From: a virus
Direction: 5' to 3' (one strand)
Virus record (IMG/VR): IMGVR_UViG_3300013137_002967
Location: 1-64,000 of that record
Length of the DNA stretch: 64,000 nucleotides
Below the pieces are notes generated by a model. The model was given only the letters and a program-made list of their open reading frames with translations. It did not search any database and was not told the DNA's origin. Shown piece after piece: positions 15,485 to 23,449 of this stretch. A program made the position numbers and the translations under genes. Position 1 is the first letter of the stretch. Every line of letters begins with the position of its first letter.

Positions 15485-16162
15485 TTATGATAAAAGTTCT
15501 ATTTTTCCTTTCAGAATATCTTTCCACCTACAACTTTTACCTGTAATATGATCTATTACAATATCATCACGAAGTCTATAAGTTCTTCTTTTTGTAACTC
15601 TTCCACTTTCACCTATTTGATCATTTCTAAGATTTTTAATTTCTTCATATCTTTTCTTCTCTTCAATAGATTTAAGTTTATCGGTTAAGATTTTCCATGC
15701 TCTAATTTCATTTTTATATTGATCCCTGGTCTCTTGACTTTTAACCTGAATACCTGTTGGTATGTGTGTTAATTGTACACAACTAGAAGTTTTATTCACA
15801 TTTTGTCCACCCGGACCAGAACTTCTAATATAGCTTTTGACAACTTCATTTTTATTCAATTTAAATTCAGATTTCTTCTCTGAATTCATTATTGCAACCG
15901 TTATGAAACTAGTTTGAATTCTATTATATTTTTCTGTTGGTGGAACTCTCACAAAGCAGTGTGAACCGCTTTCATTTGAGTAGTATTTTGACACTTTCTT
16001 ACCAGTAATTCATATATAAGAATTACTTTCACCGGTTTCTACTTTATAAGTAAAATTATTATTTCGGCAAGATTTAGTATAAATTTCAGTTAAGTCTTTG
16101 ACTAGTAATTTAGAATCATTACCACCTTCTGAAGCCCGAATTTCGATTATTATTGTTTCCAT
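15485..16162 (-). CDS. RF1-like peptide chain release factor with in-frame UGA
   Basis: Read from ATG 16162 the frame begins METIIIEIRASEGGNDS, a clear class I release factor start of domain 2, and reaches TGA at codon 51 (16012-16010). The same frame then continues ITGKKVSKYYSNESG, colinear with the conserved ISG...ESG region, so no frameshift is needed. Downstream are a PxT-type recognition motif (RVPPTE, PPT at 74-76, RF1-like, so UAA/UAG) and the GGQ catalytic motif (118-120). Domain 1 is absent; total 225 codons. Possibilities are readthrough, pseudogene or sequencing error. The portion after the UGA could also start at GTG 15994. Confidence 0.75.
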
Positions 16163-16311
16163 ATTTAGATAGATTTATTTTTTAAAATAAGTATTTATTT
16201 TGTTAATTCAATAGTTGTTATTGATAACAAAAATATCTAACTCAATAAACCATATCTAAAAATGTTTTTCATGATAGCATATATATAAAATATTGATTAA
16301 TTTGTTTTTTA

Positions 16312-16319
16312 CAAAAATA
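16312..16319 (-). promoter_or_regulatory. TAnnTTTG -7 element upstream of the release factor
   Basis: Leftward TATTTTTG, followed by a ~150-base untranslated AT-rich leader (16163-16311) in which no gene was seen. Confidence 0.3.
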
Positions 16320-16324
16320 CAATT

Positions 16325-18169
16325 TTATTCTTTCTTAAAAAAATATTTATCTAAAATTTTATTCAGTGTTTCTTCTTTAAATGGTTTAGTAATATAGTCT
16401 ATACAACCAGACTTCATTGCTAAATCTTTTTCTGTACTAAATGAATATGCGCTTTGTGCTACTATTGGAACATTTTTTATTTCTAAAATTTCAGGCACCA
16501 CTTCATACCCTAGTTTATCTGGTAATCTCATATCCATTAGTACCAATTTGATTTTATCTTTATAGAGCTTGAATTTATAAATTGCTTGTTTAGCATTTTC
16601 AGCATGAACGATAGAAATCTTTTTATTGGATAATATAACATTTAAATACAGAAATATATCCTCATTATCTTCAACAACTAGAACTAAATTTTCATCTTTT
16701 TGCATTTCTTCTAATGAAATTTTAATAGGCTTATATGGAATAGTAAAATAAAATGTCGAACCTTCTTCCATTTTAGATTCTACCCAGATTTTTCCACCCA
16801 TCATTTCTACGTGAGATTTAGAGATAGAAAGTCCAAGACCTGTACCTCCATATTTTTTAGATAAGCCTTCTTCTGCTTGACGAAATCTTTCAAAAATAAC
16901 TTCTAATTTATCTTCTGAAATACCAATACCTGAATCGCTAACATAAAATTGTAAGAATCCATCAACTAAGTCATATCCAATCTGTATATTTCCTTTGTGT
17001 GTAAATTTAATCGCATTGGTCATTAGATTAGTTAATATTTGTCTTAATTTGGACTCATCTGTTATAATAGTAGATTCATCATCAGTAAGAGTGGTATACA
17101 CAAATAAATTTTTATTATTATTAGGTGGCTTATTTAATGATACTTCTCTAATTACATCATTAACGCACACTTCAGAATTATATAATTCTACTTGTCCTAT
17201 TTCTATCTTTGATATATCTAAAACATCATTAATTATATCTAGTAAATGATTACCACTTGAATTAATTATAGATGTATATTTATTTTTTTCGGATTCAGTC
17301 AACTCTTTATTCATTATGAAATGAGAAAATCCAATTAGACTATTAAGAGGCGTTCTAATTTCGTGACTCATATTAGCGAGAAATGTAGTTTTTAGTTTAT
17401 CAGATTTTTCAGCCTTTTCTTTTGCATCTATTAATTCTTTTTCGACTTTTTTTCTTTCTGTTATATCAATACCGAACGAAACGAGTCCGATTACGTCAGA
17501 TTTACTATTATAGAGATTATTACTTTGCCATAATATGTCTCTAGTACCTCCATTTTTTGTAAAAATCGGATTTTCAAAAATTTTATCTTTACTATTATCT
17601 TTTAATTGACGATTAAATTCTTCCCACACATAAGGTATTTTATCAATAGGTGTCATAGTATCAAACCAGTTTTTACCTATTATTTCATCTTTAGTGTAGC
17701 CCGTTGTCTTTTCTGCAGCCTTATTAAAAATATTAACTATACCTTTTGTATCAACGCCTATTACAATCGCATTTGATGTTTCAATTAAATTTTCAGAGAA
17801 ATTTTTGGCATCCAAAAGTTCTGTTTCTATAATTTTTTTATCTGTGATATCTCTTATTATACCCATCACATAGGGTTTATTTTTAAGTATAAGAGTTGAA
17901 AGTGATATTAAGCCGGTGATTATATCATTTTTACCGTAAAATGATGTTTCATAATTTTCTATAAATTCTTTATCTTTAAAAAACTCTGATATTATTTCTA
18001 TATCTTTGTTATTAACCCAAAAATCTTCTGTTTTTAATTCATTTTTATCAGTAATAATACGTTTAAACGTCTCATTTGTTTCAATGATCTGTCCTTTTTC
18101 ATCAGCAATATAAATTGCTTCCGGTAAACTATTGAATAGGATTTTATACTTAATTTCAAGATTCTCCAC
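16325..18169 (-). CDS. soluble hybrid histidine kinase (PAS-PAS-HisKA-HATPase-REC)
   Basis: 614 residues with no membrane segment. Two PAS domains (about 8-115 and 125-240), HisKA with His269 in MSHEIRTPLNS, a HATPase domain with DSGIGIS and GGTGLGLS motifs, and a C-terminal receiver (about 488-612) with the phospho-accepting Asp in VLMDMRLP and Lys in TKPF. It should sense a cytoplasmic ligand or redox state and signal by phosphorelay. No partner regulator is adjacent; the 166-residue gene just upstream may be a partner. Very unusual cargo for a phage. Confidence 0.9.
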   Translation of the reverse strand: MENLEIKYKILFNSLPEAIYIADEKGQIIETNETFKRIITDKNELKTEDFWVNNKDIEIISEFFKDKEFIENYETSFYGKNDIITGLISLSTLILKNKPYVMGIIRDITDKKIIETELLDAKNFSENLIETSNAIVIGVDTKGIVNIFNKAAEKTTGYTKDEIIGKNWFDTMTPIDKIPYVWEEFNRQLKDNSKDKIFENPIFTKNGGTRDILWQSNNLYNSKSDVIGLVSFGIDITERKKVEKELIDAKEKAEKSDKLKTTFLANMSHEIRTPLNSLIGFSHFIMNKELTESEKNKYTSIINSSGNHLLDIINDVLDISKIEIGQVELYNSEVCVNDVIREVSLNKPPNNNKNLFVYTTLTDDESTIITDESKLRQILTNLMTNAIKFTHKGNIQIGYDLVDGFLQFYVSDSGIGISEDKLEVIFERFRQAEEGLSKKYGGTGLGLSISKSHVEMMGGKIWVESKMEEGSTFYFTIPYKPIKISLEEMQKDENLVLVVEDNEDIFLYLNVILSNKKISIVHAENAKQAIYKFKLYKDKIKLVLMDMRLPDKLGYEVVPEILEIKNVPIVAQSAYSFSTEKDLAMKSGCIDYITKPFKEETLNKILDKYFFKKE

Positions 18170-18186
18170 AATAAAAAAAGATTTTC

Positions 18187-18199
18187 TTATATATTAAAT
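18187..18199 (-). promoter_or_regulatory. TTTAATATATA-type promoter of the hybrid kinase
   Basis: Leftward ATTTAATATATAAGA about 20 bases before the start; the core ATTTAATATATA recurs at 26956, 28268 and 44157. Confidence 0.45.
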
Positions 18200-18204
18200 A
18201 TAAA

Positions 18205-18705
18205 TTAATTTTTTTTATCGTGATTCAAAGAATTTAATAATTTTTCAAGTTCTTTTGCAGTATCTATTGCAACATATATAAGTGTTATAACTTCAATCTT
18301 ATCTTGCTGAGTAAATGACACATTTACCAAAATTTCTTTAGCATATAAATCATTTATGATATGTTGAAGTCTGTCTATCTCATTTAATGTTTTTTCTCTT
18401 TCTTCATTTCTTTGCGTCATACTTTTACTTATCTCAAGTAAAAATTCTCTATTTCCTTTAATAAATAAAAAGAAAAATATATCATATTTTATATTTAATA
18501 TCTTATATTTAAACCAATCTCTACTGAGGAATCTAATTTTCTTATTAGAATATTTGATAAGTAATGTAGAAATAATATTCGCATAATATACGAATAAACT
18601 TTCAAATTCTTCATAATCCAACGAGGATAAATATTTTATGAATCCTCTACGGAACTTGTAATTGAGGCTTTTTTTTAGAATTATATTTAAACTATGAGTA
18701 ATCAT
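18205..18705 (-). CDS. helical protein of unknown function (166 aa)
   Basis: No family recognised. Basic, helical N-terminal half; a coiled-coil-like segment (MTQRNEEREKTLNEIDRLQ) near residues 95-115; then a hydrophobic helix. Sits 35 bases upstream of the hybrid kinase in the same direction, so the two may work together. Confidence 0.6.
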   Translation of the reverse strand: MITHSLNIILKKSLNYKFRRGFIKYLSSLDYEEFESLFVYYANIISTLLIKYSNKKIRFLSRDWFKYKILNIKYDIFFFLFIKGNREFLLEISKSMTQRNEEREKTLNEIDRLQHIINDLYAKEILVNVSFTQQDKIEVITLIYVAIDTAKELEKLLNSLNHDKKN

Positions 18706-18800
18706 ACAATTATATAATTTTTTTTATAATTAAATATATATTAATACTTTGAGTGTTAATTTGATTCTACTTTAAAGATACATATTTATTTTAAAATAAA

Positions 18801-18832
18801 AAAAGCGGATGAAAGATTTCATCCGCTTTTTT
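18801..18832 (-). terminator. rho-independent terminator of the TPM/LemA operon
   Basis: 14-bp stem around GCGGATGAAA/TTTCATCCGC with flanking A and T runs, just downstream of lemA. Confidence 0.85.
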
Positions 18833-18847
18833 GAAAGATATATTGAG

Positions 18848-19456
18848 TTAGGATTTCCCACCCGTATTAAAATTTACTACTGGTGCTTTTTTTGCGCCTT
18901 CTTCAGCTTCAAAATAAGGTTTAGCATCAAATCCGAAGATATTTGCAATAATCACCTTCGGAAACTGCCTTCTAGATGTGTTATACTTCTGAGCAACCTC
19001 GTTGTACTTCTTCCTTTCAACAGCAATTCTATTTTCAGTTCCTTCTAACTGAGCCTGAAGATCCATGAAATTCTGATTAGCTTTTAATTCTGGATATTTT
19101 TCTACTACGACCATTAATTTACCAAGAGCCTGTGAAAGTCCACCTTGATTCTCCTGAAAAGATTTAATCTGTTCAGGTGTGAGATTTTCAGCATTAATAT
19201 TCATTGAAGTGGCTTTTGCACGTGCTTCAATAACCTCTGTTAATGTTGATTTTTCAAAATCCGCATAACCCTGAACGGTGTTTACTAAATTGGGAATAAG
19301 ATCTGTCCTTCTCTGATAGACATTTTCGACATTCCCCCAAGCTGCGGTTACTGGTTCCTGTTGACTAACCAGCGAATTATAAGAGGAAATGGCCCAACTT
19401 ACTCCAAAAAACAATGCTAAACCAAATGCGATAGCTACAATCCAACCTGTTTTCAT
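18848..19456 (-). CDS. lemA: LemA family protein
   Basis: 202 residues, normal length. N-terminal membrane anchor (WIVAIAFGLALFFGVSWAI) followed by the typical LemA sequence: YNSLV, AWGNVENVYQRRTDLIPNLVNTV, and the final YNTSRRQFP. Exposed to the periplasm as a helical bundle; the family's function is not settled. Paired here with a TPM-domain gene as on Bacteroidota chromosomes. Clearly less AT-rich than surrounding phage genes, suggesting recent capture from a host. Confidence 0.93.
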   Translation of the reverse strand: MKTGWIVAIAFGLALFFGVSWAISSYNSLVSQQEPVTAAWGNVENVYQRRTDLIPNLVNTVQGYADFEKSTLTEVIEARAKATSMNINAENLTPEQIKSFQENQGGLSQALGKLMVVVEKYPELKANQNFMDLQAQLEGTENRIAVERKKYNEVAQKYNTSRRQFPKVIIANIFGFDAKPYFEAEEGAKKAPVVNFNTGGKS

Positions 19457-19496
19457 AATTTTTAATTTTAATTTGAATATTTGTTATTATTAATTT

Positions 19497-19751
19497 TTAT
19501 AAAAGTTTACTATTTATTTTTTTTAGTTTTTGTTTTCTTAATATAATTTCTTCTTCTTTTTCATCCACTACTTTGAAATTATTCCAGAAATATTCATAAT
19601 AATCATCATTAAATCTGATCAAACCTTTATTAGACTTCACATCAACACTAATATGTGTATTCAAGGTATGATGATTCCAAAAACCAGAATAACTATACAA
19701 TTTATTGTGAGTAAAATTCTTATTAGATTTACCAATATAAAGTAATTTCAT
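19497..19751 (-). CDS. small protein between TPM and LemA genes (84 aa)
   Basis: No family recognised. Starts MKLLYIGKSNKNFTHNKLYSY, a beta-rich stretch seen in short phage proteins, and ends Lys-rich. AT-rich like phage genes, unlike its two neighbours, so it appears to be a phage gene inserted into a host-derived pair. Confidence 0.6.
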   Translation of the reverse strand: MKLLYIGKSNKNFTHNKLYSYSGFWNHHTLNTHISVDVKSNKGLIRFNDDYYEYFWNNFKVVDEKEEEIILRKQKLKKINSKLL

Positions 19752-19754
19752 ATC

Positions 19755-20474
19755 TTACCATCTTGAGCTTGAACCACCACCACCAAATTTTCCACCTCCA
19801 AATCCACCACCTTTACCACCTTTACTACCAAGGACAATATAAAGAAGGAATAGAGCACCATCAGGCCAAACTACTAATAGAATAAGCCAACCAACAATAA
19901 TAAGTACCCAAACATACCAAGGTACATTTTTAATCATCCAAGCAAGAATACTTTCATCTTTTTTACTTTCTTTAATTAATTCTTCATTATGTTCTTCTGA
20001 ATAACCTTCTTTACCAATTCTTTCTTTACACGCATTTATAAAACTTACAATACCTTCATAATAATTGTTCATTGATAAATACTTGTTAGCAATACTATCT
20101 CCTGTGTGTTTAAGCCATCCATCAGGTAGATATCCTTCTAATCCATAACCAGTCTGAGAACGTAGAATTTTTTTATTCTTAGATAAGATTATCAAAAGTC
20201 CATTATCTACACCTTTTTTACCTACGCCCCAAGTTTCAGCCGTCTTCTGTGCCAAATCAAAAATATCACCGTCATAATCAGGTATAGTTAGTACAGCTAT
20301 TTCAATAGTTGTCTCTAACTCATAATCTGTCAACATTTTTGTTAATTCAGAATGTTGAGCTGGTGTAAATGCTTTTTCATAATCAGAAACATATCCCAAA
20401 TTTTTTGGAATCTCCTGACTAAATGTAAAATAACTTAATAGAAGCGAAGTAACAATAAGGAGAAGTTTTTTCAT
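19755..20474 (-). CDS. TPM-domain membrane protein
   Basis: 239 residues. Signal peptide (MKKLLLIVTSLLLSYFTFSQ), a TPM domain of about residues 25-145 (VSDYEKAFTPAQ, IEIAVLTIPDYDG, GVDNGLLIILSKNKKILRSQTGYGLEG), a membrane helix near 188-215, and a Gly/Ser-rich tail (GGGFGGGKFGGGG). Homologues next to LemA occur widely; proposed roles include membrane or secreted protein quality control. First gene of a three-gene operon behind a TAnnTTTG element. Confidence 0.9.
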   Translation of the reverse strand: MKKLLLIVTSLLLSYFTFSQEIPKNLGYVSDYEKAFTPAQHSELTKMLTDYELETTIEIAVLTIPDYDGDIFDLAQKTAETWGVGKKGVDNGLLIILSKNKKILRSQTGYGLEGYLPDGWLKHTGDSIANKYLSMNNYYEGIVSFINACKERIGKEGYSEEHNEELIKESKKDESILAWMIKNVPWYVWVLIIVGWLILLVVWPDGALFLLYIVLGSKGGKGGGFGGGKFGGGGSSSRW

Positions 20475-20494
20475 AGTTGTTGTTTTTATGAATA

Positions 20495-20502
20495 CAAAGA
20501 TA
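20495..20502 (-). promoter_or_regulatory. TAnnTTTG -7 element of the TPM/LemA operon
   Basis: Leftward TATCTTTG, 21 bases before the TPM gene start. Confidence 0.55.
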
Positions 20503-20521
20503 GTGAAAAAAAAATTAATTT

Positions 20522-21091
20522 TTACAATTCAGTATTAAAAAAATGTTGAAAATCTTTTACACTCTCATAATTCTCTGTTTTTGATATTAAATAGTAATCA
20601 CCGTTATCACATGATATAGCATAGTATGTAGATTTACCATTATTATTCCAACCGGAGATAAATATTGTTATTTTACCATCAAAACTTTTATTTGCTAGTA
20701 CATTAACTTTATCATGAATTCTATTATAATAGGATTCTAATTCAGTACAATATTTAGTTTTTAAATCTTTTTCATTTTTCTGTTGTTTAGCATGTTTATC
20801 AAAAAATTCCTTAGCATACATCAAAGTTTTATAAACATTTATACCGAATTTAGGCTTGGTTGACGTCCTTCTTCTTTGAAGATTTTTAACGTATATACTA
20901 GATGAATATTTAATTATATGATAATTTTTATCATTATAGAATGAATTAGTTGGATTTTCAAAATACATTTTAACATGATATTTAAAATTTTCACATTCAT
21001 ATTCCCATACTAATCTTCCATAACCATCAGGTTGAATTTGTATTTTCTTTTTCTTTAGATATTCTATTAAATATTTTTTAGTAGTTTCCAT
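20522..21091 (-). CDS. protein of unknown function (189 aa)
   Basis: No family recognised. Central basic segment LQRRRTSTKPKFG and a C-terminal strand-rich part (ITIFISGWNNNGKSTYYAI). It shares features with the upstream 214-residue protein (an RRRT segment; both about FxIG/Y), suggesting the two are distant paralogues. Its start overlaps the upstream stop by 14 bases. Confidence 0.6.
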   Translation of the reverse strand: METTKKYLIEYLKKKKIQIQPDGYGRLVWEYECENFKYHVKMYFENPTNSFYNDKNYHIIKYSSSIYVKNLQRRRTSTKPKFGINVYKTLMYAKEFFDKHAKQQKNEKDLKTKYCTELESYYNRIHDKVNVLANKSFDGKITIFISGWNNNGKSTYYAISCDNGDYYLISKTENYESVKDFQHFFNTEL

Positions 21092-21722
21092 TTAGCAGTT
21101 CAATTTTTTTAAGTTTTTCACTTCTGATTATTTTAGAAATATTTTTAGAAACATAGTTTTCCTCTTTTCTATCGATTTTTAATCTATTATTCATTGCTGA
21201 ATAATTAAAATGAAACATTACAGAAAACTCTTTATCTATGTTAACACTAGTTACGATATTGAAAATCGGATTATCTTTAATTAGACCCAAATCATATCCA
21301 TATCCTGTTCTTCTTCTGTAAGTATCAGAAAGATTTATATCGAAATGAATTTTATCAAAATCTATTTCTAAATTATGATTAATTTTAAAATAAGATAATA
21401 TCAATTGCTTGATTTTATTGGTGACTTCATCTGTTTTTAAAATCAAATTATTTATTTTATTGATATTTTTTACTAATAGTCCAAATTTGGATAAAATTCT
21501 TTTTTTATCAGCTTTATCTCTGATAAACCCAATATTAATTTTTCCTATCTTAAAAAAATTAGGTTGATGAGAAAAGATAATTTTATTGAAAAGATAATTT
21601 ATACTAATATGATATCTATTACTACCAATAGTGTAGTAAATAGTATATTCATTAATATATTCAAAATGAGAATTTGAATATTTTTTGGATGATTTTAATG
21701 TATTAATATAATAATTATCCAT
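21078..21722 (-). CDS. protein of unknown function (214 aa)
   Basis: No family recognised. Basic, Ile/Asn-rich, with a YRRRTGYGYDLG segment comparable to the RRRTSTKPKFG segment in the neighbouring 189-residue protein. Directly adjacent to the 89-residue gene (no gap), so three genes form one leftward operon. Confidence 0.6.
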   Translation of the reverse strand: MDNYYINTLKSSKKYSNSHFEYINEYTIYYTIGSNRYHISINYLFNKIIFSHQPNFFKIGKINIGFIRDKADKKRILSKFGLLVKNINKINNLILKTDEVTNKIKQLILSYFKINHNLEIDFDKIHFDINLSDTYRRRTGYGYDLGLIKDNPIFNIVTSVNIDKEFSVMFHFNYSAMNNRLKIDRKEENYVSKNISKIIRSEKLKKIELLNGNY

Positions 21723-21992
21723 TTATCTTCTCCATTCGTAAATTGAATTCTTTGTCTTAAATTTAATTTTTTCTTCTGTTTCTTCAATAATTTCAAGGAC
21801 TTCAGTAGTTAACCAATAATCTTGATTACTATAGCTTCTTGCTGTTACAGAACCAACTAACATATGACAACCCACAATTGGTTTATCTCCGACAACTTTA
21901 TAACTATTACCATCAAATTTAATAGCCTCTGAACGTGCGCCACCTTCCATAAAAGCTAATTGTCCTTCAATTTCTTTGAGTAATGTTGGCAT
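21723..21992 (-). CDS. protein of unknown function (89 aa)
   Basis: Beta-rich small protein (VGDKPIVGCHMLVGSVTARSY in the middle), reminiscent of small phage proteins of unknown role. First gene of its operon; TAnnTTTG element 29 bases upstream. Confidence 0.6.
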   Translation of the reverse strand: MPTLLKEIEGQLAFMEGGARSEAIKFDGNSYKVVGDKPIVGCHMLVGSVTARSYSNQDYWLTTEVLEIIEETEEKIKFKTKNSIYEWRR

Positions 21993-22020
21993 AAATTTTA
22001 TTATGTTTATTTAATTTCTA

Positions 22021-22028
22021 CAAATATA
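22021..22028 (-). promoter_or_regulatory. TAnnTTTG -7 element
   Basis: Leftward TATATTTG ahead of the three-gene operon 20522-21992. Confidence 0.5.
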
Positions 22029-22113
22029 ATTGATCTTTTTGAAATATCAAAATATTTTTTAGAAAAATTACACTTTATTATATTTATATATAATAGAAAA
22101 GATTAAAAATTAA

Positions 22114-22272
22114 ATGAATAGATCTGAATTTAAGACATTAAAAATTAATCCAGAGATACATAAAAAACTCAAAATTTATTGTGAGAAAAATGGATTGAAG
22201 CTCAACATATGGGCCGAAAGAGAATTATTAAAAATAATCAGTAGAATAAATGAAAAAGAAGTGGACATATGA
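22114..22272 (+). CDS. small ribbon-helix-helix-like protein (52 aa)
   Basis: MNRSEFKTLKINPEIHKKLK and the following helices fit the ribbon-helix-helix DNA-binding pattern. It overlaps the start of the GIY-YIG gene by 23 bases and shares its TATATA promoter, so it may regulate that gene. Confidence 0.55.
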   Translation: MNRSEFKTLKINPEIHKKLKIYCEKNGLKLNIWAERELLKIISRINEKEVDI

Positions 22273-23449
22273 GAAATGTAAAGAAGAAATTTCCCAATAT
22301 AAAACAATATCTGAGTTTAAAAATAAATGGATATATAAAGTTATTTTAAAAAATGAATGGAAAAATTTACTAGATAATTTTTATAAAATAAAAATTGGAG
22401 GTTGGTCTTACGAAGAATGTAAAAATATATCTTCCAAATATTTAAAATGTTCAGATTTGTGCAAAGATTATCCTATGATTTACAAAATTATAAAAAATAA
22501 TAAGTGGGAAGAATTGTTGGAACATATGACATTTAAATATTGGACATATGATAGATGTTTGAAAGAATCATTAAAATATGAATTCAAGTCTGATTTTAAA
22601 TCAAAATCTTCAACTGCATATAACTCAATAATAAAAAATAAATGGATTGATATCATCGAGAATATGAGTAATAAAATTATGTATTGGACATATGATAAAT
22701 GTAAAGATTATTCTAAAGAGTTTGATAATATCAAAGATTATACAAAAAAATATCCAGGAGCAATTGATTCAATTTATAAACATAAATGGTTCGATATAAT
22801 TGAACCTATGAGAAAAGTTAAACCACGTGGCTATTGGACATATGAGAAATGTAAAGAGGTATCTGAAAAATACTATAATATTTCTGATTTTAGAAAAAAG
22901 AATGGTGGTGCTTATTATAATATAAGCAAGAATAATTGGTTTGAATTATTTAATCATATGAAAAAATTACCAACATTTTATAAAAGATTAATTTATGTTT
23001 ATGAATTTTCAGATAAATCATGTTATATTGGATTAACTTGTAATATAAATAGACGAAATAAGCAACACCTGAAAGATATTAAAAGTTCTGTTTATAGATA
23101 TATAAATAACAAAAAAATATATCCAATTTTGATTATAAAAAGTGATTATATTGATATTAAAGATGCTGTGAATTTGGAAAAAACTGAATTGATGTTATAT
23201 AAAAACAATGGTTGGAATATATTAAACAAAAATAAAACAGGTTCAATAGGTATGACCAAACTTTATTGGACCAAAGATAAATGTTTATCTGAAATACATA
23301 AATATAAAACACATTCTGAATTTAGAAAAAAATCACCTGGCGCATATAACTCAGCATTTAAAAATGGTTGGCTATATGAGTTACTAGAGAATAATATTGA
23401 TGGCTATATTAAAAGGACAAAAAACAATTCTACTCAGAAATCATATTAA
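22250..23449 (+). CDS. GIY-YIG endonuclease embedded in WTYEKCK repeats
   Basis: 399 residues. A GIY-YIG core (LIYVYEFSDKSCYIGLT, about residues 244-260) is flanked by five ~45-residue repeats on the N side and one on the C side, each beginning W[ST][YK][ED][KR]C and containing a K-P-GAYNS-like turn. The repeats are probably DNA-binding modules that set a long recognition site. Free-standing; converges on and overlaps the 3' end of the ligase gene by 20 bases. Confidence 0.85.
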   Translation: MKKKWTYEKCKEEISQYKTISEFKNKWIYKVILKNEWKNLLDNFYKIKIGGWSYEECKNISSKYLKCSDLCKDYPMIYKIIKNNKWEELLEHMTFKYWTYDRCLKESLKYEFKSDFKSKSSTAYNSIIKNKWIDIIENMSNKIMYWTYDKCKDYSKEFDNIKDYTKKYPGAIDSIYKHKWFDIIEPMRKVKPRGYWTYEKCKEVSEKYYNISDFRKKNGGAYYNISKNNWFELFNHMKKLPTFYKRLIYVYEFSDKSCYIGLTCNINRRNKQHLKDIKSSVYRYINNKKIYPILIIKSDYIDIKDAVNLEKTELMLYKNNGWNILNKNKTGSIGMTKLYWTKDKCLSEIHKYKTHSEFRKKSPGAYNSAFKNGWLYELLENNIDGYIKRTKNNSTQKSY

